Positions 4,867 to 7,156 of a stretch of 7,156 bases of DNA are shown here, one piece after another. The notes below the pieces were generated by a model that made no database searches, was not told where the DNA came from, and saw only the letters and a list, made by a program, of their open reading frames with translations. A program made the position numbers and the translations under genes. Position 1 is the stretch's first letter, and the number at the start of each line of letters is the position of its first letter. This DNA is from Bacteroidaceae bacterium (GTDB lineage: Bacteria > Bacteroidota > Bacteroidia > Bacteroidales > Bacteroidaceae), in the NCBI GenBank assembly GCA_017961965.1, contig JAGCWG010000504.1, positions 1 to 7,156 of the forward strand, in the 5' to 3' direction.

Positions 4867-6057
4867 TTAGAAATAGTATGCCATTCGTTCGTTGAAGAGC
4901 ATCTCTGCCTCCTCCTGTGCCGCCTTGTTCTTCGCCTTCATCTGTTCTATTGCCGAAATCTTATCCGCAAAGGACTGCTGAAGGGAGAGAGGAGGGAGAG
5001 GAACTTGGAGTTCTCTTAATACGAATAATTTTAATTCTGCAAAAGTTGCCCCTGATGCCATAGTAGAATAAGTGCCTTCAAGAATGTAATGAATGATTTT
5101 CTGAAGAGCTATGCTGTTATAGTATTCATTATTTACATGAACCCATAAAACACGTCCATCTTTGAAATAGAATGGCTCGCCTGTATCTACTATCCATACT
5201 AAACCATCTGCGTTAATAGAAGGAATAAGCAAATCTCCTTGTTTAGGTACACCTGTAATAGCTTTAAGTCTGTCGTAATGTTCTTGAGTAATAAACAGAC
5301 TAAAGTTTATCTTTTCGTTTTTACATTTCTTACACAAAGCCATAAGTTCGGTTCCGCGTAAGAAAGGAATTCCTTCATTAACGACTTCTTCAATTAAAAC
5401 TCTTTTGGCAGATGTAACTTCACACATACTTCCCAACTCTTTCACCTCCCATCCTTTTTCGTTTGTTACGGGGTCTCCGAACATATCGTAGAAGATGGAT
5501 TGTTCGAGTCGGTCGTATTCTTCCTGTAGCGCCTTGTGCTTGGATATGATGCCACTCAACATGTCCAACTCCGACACTATCGACTCTTGAACCGATAGAG
5601 GGGGAACGGGAATCGATAGAGATGTAAGTTGCTTTAGGTAAATACCTTTTTGTGCAATTCCATGTGCTTCTCTATTTAACTCATCTCTTTTTGAAATTAA
5701 AGCGAACATCAGAAATCTTGATGTTATTTTAGAAGATGGTTTTAATAATGCAACACTTCTTTGAAGTGCGATCTTTCCTTCTTCACCAGATATAACACAG
5801 CTCCTGCCTACTGTTCCAACAATTGTTAATAAGACATCGTTCTTTTCGACATTTGTTCGTTTGTTTTCTTTCTCAAAATCTTCTAAAGAAAGATATCTAA
5901 CCGTAGAACTGTCAATTATTAGTTGGTCGTCAAAAACATTTTGTGAGCTTATCATCTTGAATTCGGACACATCTATCCCTTTTGGTGGATTGTGACTACC
6001 ATCTGTGATCTTGCAACACACCTCGCCCAGCTTTTTCTTTTCCCAACCTTCTTTCAT
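4867..6057 (-). CDS. hsdS: Type I restriction-modification specificity subunit HsdS
   Basis: This 396-residue DNA-recognition subunit directs HsdM methylation and HsdR restriction to one bipartite sequence. It has two similar halves. Recognition domain 1 is about 1-150 (GWEKKKLGEVCCKITDGSH near the start). A conserved helical spacer at about 152-198 contains VPPLSVQESIV and ends FYDMFGDP. Recognition domain 2 is about 202-353 (GWEVKELGSMCEVTS at its start). The second spacer at about 354-396 contains LPPLSLQQSFADKI. The spacers look like coiled-coil helices that set the distance between half-sites. I chose the ATG at 6057 because it follows the hsdM stop by one base and starts directly at the conserved GWEKKKLGEV. 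A longer in-frame start at 6168 would overlap hsdM by 110 bases with serine-rich, unrelated residues. Both recognition domains are clearly more A/T-rich than the spacers and than hsdM and hsdR, as expected for exchangeable domains. The target sequence cannot be read from this. Confidence 0.95.
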   Translation of the reverse strand: MKEGWEKKKLGEVCCKITDGSHNPPKGIDVSEFKMISSQNVFDDQLIIDSSTVRYLSLEDFEKENKRTNVEKNDVLLTIVGTVGRSCVISGEEGKIALQRSVALLKPSSKITSRFLMFALISKRDELNREAHGIAQKGIYLKQLTSLSIPVPPLSVQESIVSELDMLSGIISKHKALQEEYDRLEQSIFYDMFGDPVTNEKGWEVKELGSMCEVTSAKRVLIEEVVNEGIPFLRGTELMALCKKCKNEKINFSLFITQEHYDRLKAITGVPKQGDLLIPSINADGLVWIVDTGEPFYFKDGRVLWVHVNNEYYNSIALQKIIHYILEGTYSTMASGATFAELKLFVLRELQVPLPPLSLQQSFADKISAIEQMKAKNKAAQEEAEMLFNERMAYYF

Positions 6058-6058
6058 A

Positions 6059-7156
6059 CTACTTGAGGAATTTAGATTTGAACTCTGCCATAGATTGTGA
6101 GATGTCCTGCACGAGTGACTCGGCACGGGCGAAGATGACTTCGGGTGCATCGTAGTGGACGACTTCACGCTCCACCTCCTTGTATTTGTTGAGGGAGAGG
6201 TCGTAGTCGTTGTTGCGTATCTCGTCCACAGGTACGAAGAAACTCTGGTCCTTGCGTGTGCGGCTTTCCTCGCCCTCGAGATTGTGGAAACGGGCGATGA
6301 TGTCGTCTATGTCGCTATTGTCGGGTGTCTCGGTACGCTTCTGGTCGAGTGAGTAGCCGTCAGCCTTCATGTCGTAGAACCATACCTTGTCCGTACCGCC
6401 ACAGTTGGTCTTGGTGAAGATGAGGATGGCTGTGCTCACGCCCGAATATGGCTGGAACACACCGCTCGGCATGGAGATGACTGCCTGCAAGCGCTGGTTA
6501 TCTACAAGCTCACGACGCAGGTCCTTGTGTCCCTTGGAGTTGCCGAAGAGCACTCCGTCGGGCACGATGCTCGCACATCGTCCTCCCACCTGAAGCATGC
6601 GGACGAAGAGGGCTACGAAGAGCAGCTCGGTCTTCTTGGTGTCGGTTATCGCCTTGAGCGACTTGGAGATGACCTCCTTGTCGATGGTGCCTGCAAACGG
6701 TGGGTTGGCAAGGCAGAGCGTATATCGGTCCTGGTCGGTATTGTCGCTCGATATGGAGTCACGATAGCTGAGGTCAGGATTATCCACGTTGTGGAGCATG
6801 AGGTTCATGGCTCCTATGCGGAGCATGGTCTGGTCGGTGTCGAATCCGTGGAACATGCCGCTGCGGAAATGCTGCTGGTTGTCTGCCTTCATGAGTTCGG
6901 CGGCATAGTGTTCCTTGATGTACTTGGCGCTCTCCACGATGAATCCTGCGCTTCCCATGGCTGGGTCGCAGATGGTGTCGTGGAGGGTAGGGCGCATGAG
7001 GTCCACCATCATGCGTATGATGTGACGGGGCGTGCGGAACTGTCCGTTGTTGCCTGATGCCGCCATCTTGCCGAGTACGTATTCATATACGTCGCCCATG
7101 GCGTCGCGGTTGTTCATGTCGAGAGCGTTGACGCCCTCTACTCCCCTGGTGAGCAC
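6059..7156 (-). CDS. hsdM: Type I restriction-modification methyltransferase subunit HsdM (5' end outside window)
   Basis: This is the N6-adenine methyltransferase subunit, which with HsdS methylates the bipartite recognition site using S-adenosylmethionine. The frame is open to the window edge, so the 365 visible residues lack the true start. Numbering visible residues, I see QFRTPR at 40-44 region (the usual QFYTPR block), the SAM-binding motif DPAMGSAGF at 64-72, and the adenine-methylase catalytic motif NPPF at 151-154. Further family blocks are GGRCASIVPDGVLF near 191-204, PSGVFQPYSGVSTAILIF near 230-247 and DYDLSLNKY near 317-325. From memory the family is about 480-530 residues, so roughly 110-150 N-terminal residues, mostly the helical N-terminal domain, should lie to the right. 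The first motif reads DPAMGSAGF rather than the more usual DPACGTGGF, a conservative variation. The TAG stop is one base before the hsdS ATG, indicating co-translation. The catalytic core is intact. Confidence is high. Confidence 0.96.
   Translation of the reverse strand: MLTRGVEGVNALDMNNRDAMGDVYEYVLGKMAASGNNGQFRTPRHIIRMMVDLMRPTLHDTICDPAMGSAGFIVESAKYIKEHYAAELMKADNQQHFRSGMFHGFDTDQTMLRIGAMNLMLHNVDNPDLSYRDSISSDNTDQDRYTLCLANPPFAGTIDKEVISKSLKAITDTKKTELLFVALFVRMLQVGGRCASIVPDGVLFGNSKGHKDLRRELVDNQRLQAVISMPSGVFQPYSGVSTAILIFTKTNCGGTDKVWFYDMKADGYSLDQKRTETPDNSDIDDIIARFHNLEGEESRTRKDQSFFVPVDEIRNNDYDLSLNKYKEVEREVVHYDAPEVIFARAESLVQDISQSMAEFKSKFLK

Noticed and set aside
6058..6168. N-terminal extension of hsdS to an ATG at 6168
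   Set aside because: It would overlap hsdM by 110 bases and add serine-rich residues unlike the family. The ATG at 6057 starts directly at the conserved GWEKKKLGEV region.
6527..7057. Plus-strand open frame of 176 codons opposite hsdM
   Set aside because: It is antisense to the SAM-binding and NPPF motifs of hsdM, and its translation shows no domain.

Overview
This window is most likely from a chromosome of the order Bacteroidales (a Bacteroides- or Prevotella-like bacterium). The evidence is a TAnnTTTG-type promoter, A/T-rich leaders without a Shine-Dalgarno site at several genes, AACTTTT-type intergenic repeats, and the style of the restriction proteins. This is inferred from sequence features only, not from a database match.

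All convincing genes lie on the minus strand, so the transcribed order runs right to left. First comes the 3' part of hsdM (7156-6059), the adenine methyltransferase subunit of a type I restriction-modification system, with its N-terminus beyond the window. One base later comes hsdS (6057-4867), the specificity subunit with two target-recognition domains. A 128-bp gap carries an inverted-repeat element and a good Bacteroidales promoter. Next are three tightly overlapping small genes (4738-3748): a DUF3791-family protein, a DUF3990-family protein resembling an ADP-ribosyltransferase, and a second, different DUF3791-family protein. After 19 bp comes the intact hsdR (3728-399), the 1109-residue ATP-dependent translocase and nuclease subunit. 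A strong stem-loop follows hsdR directly.

Positions 1-398 hold no gene I can support. They are A/T-rich and contain several repeats: paired palindromic units at 1-67, an 11-bp inverted repeat 141 bp apart (127-137 and 279-289), a run of AACTTTT units, and the stem-loop behind hsdR.

HsdM and HsdS would form the methyltransferase, and HsdR adds restriction. The unusual part is the DUF3791-DUF3990-DUF3791 cassette, which looks like a toxin-antitoxin unit, placed between hsdS and hsdR. The only promoter I can see for hsdR is the one in front of the cassette. Restriction and the putative ADP-ribosyltransferase may therefore be expressed together, separately from the methylase. I infer that the cassette may be a back-up or guard defence tied to the restriction system. 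The sequence shows the arrangement but does not prove that function.
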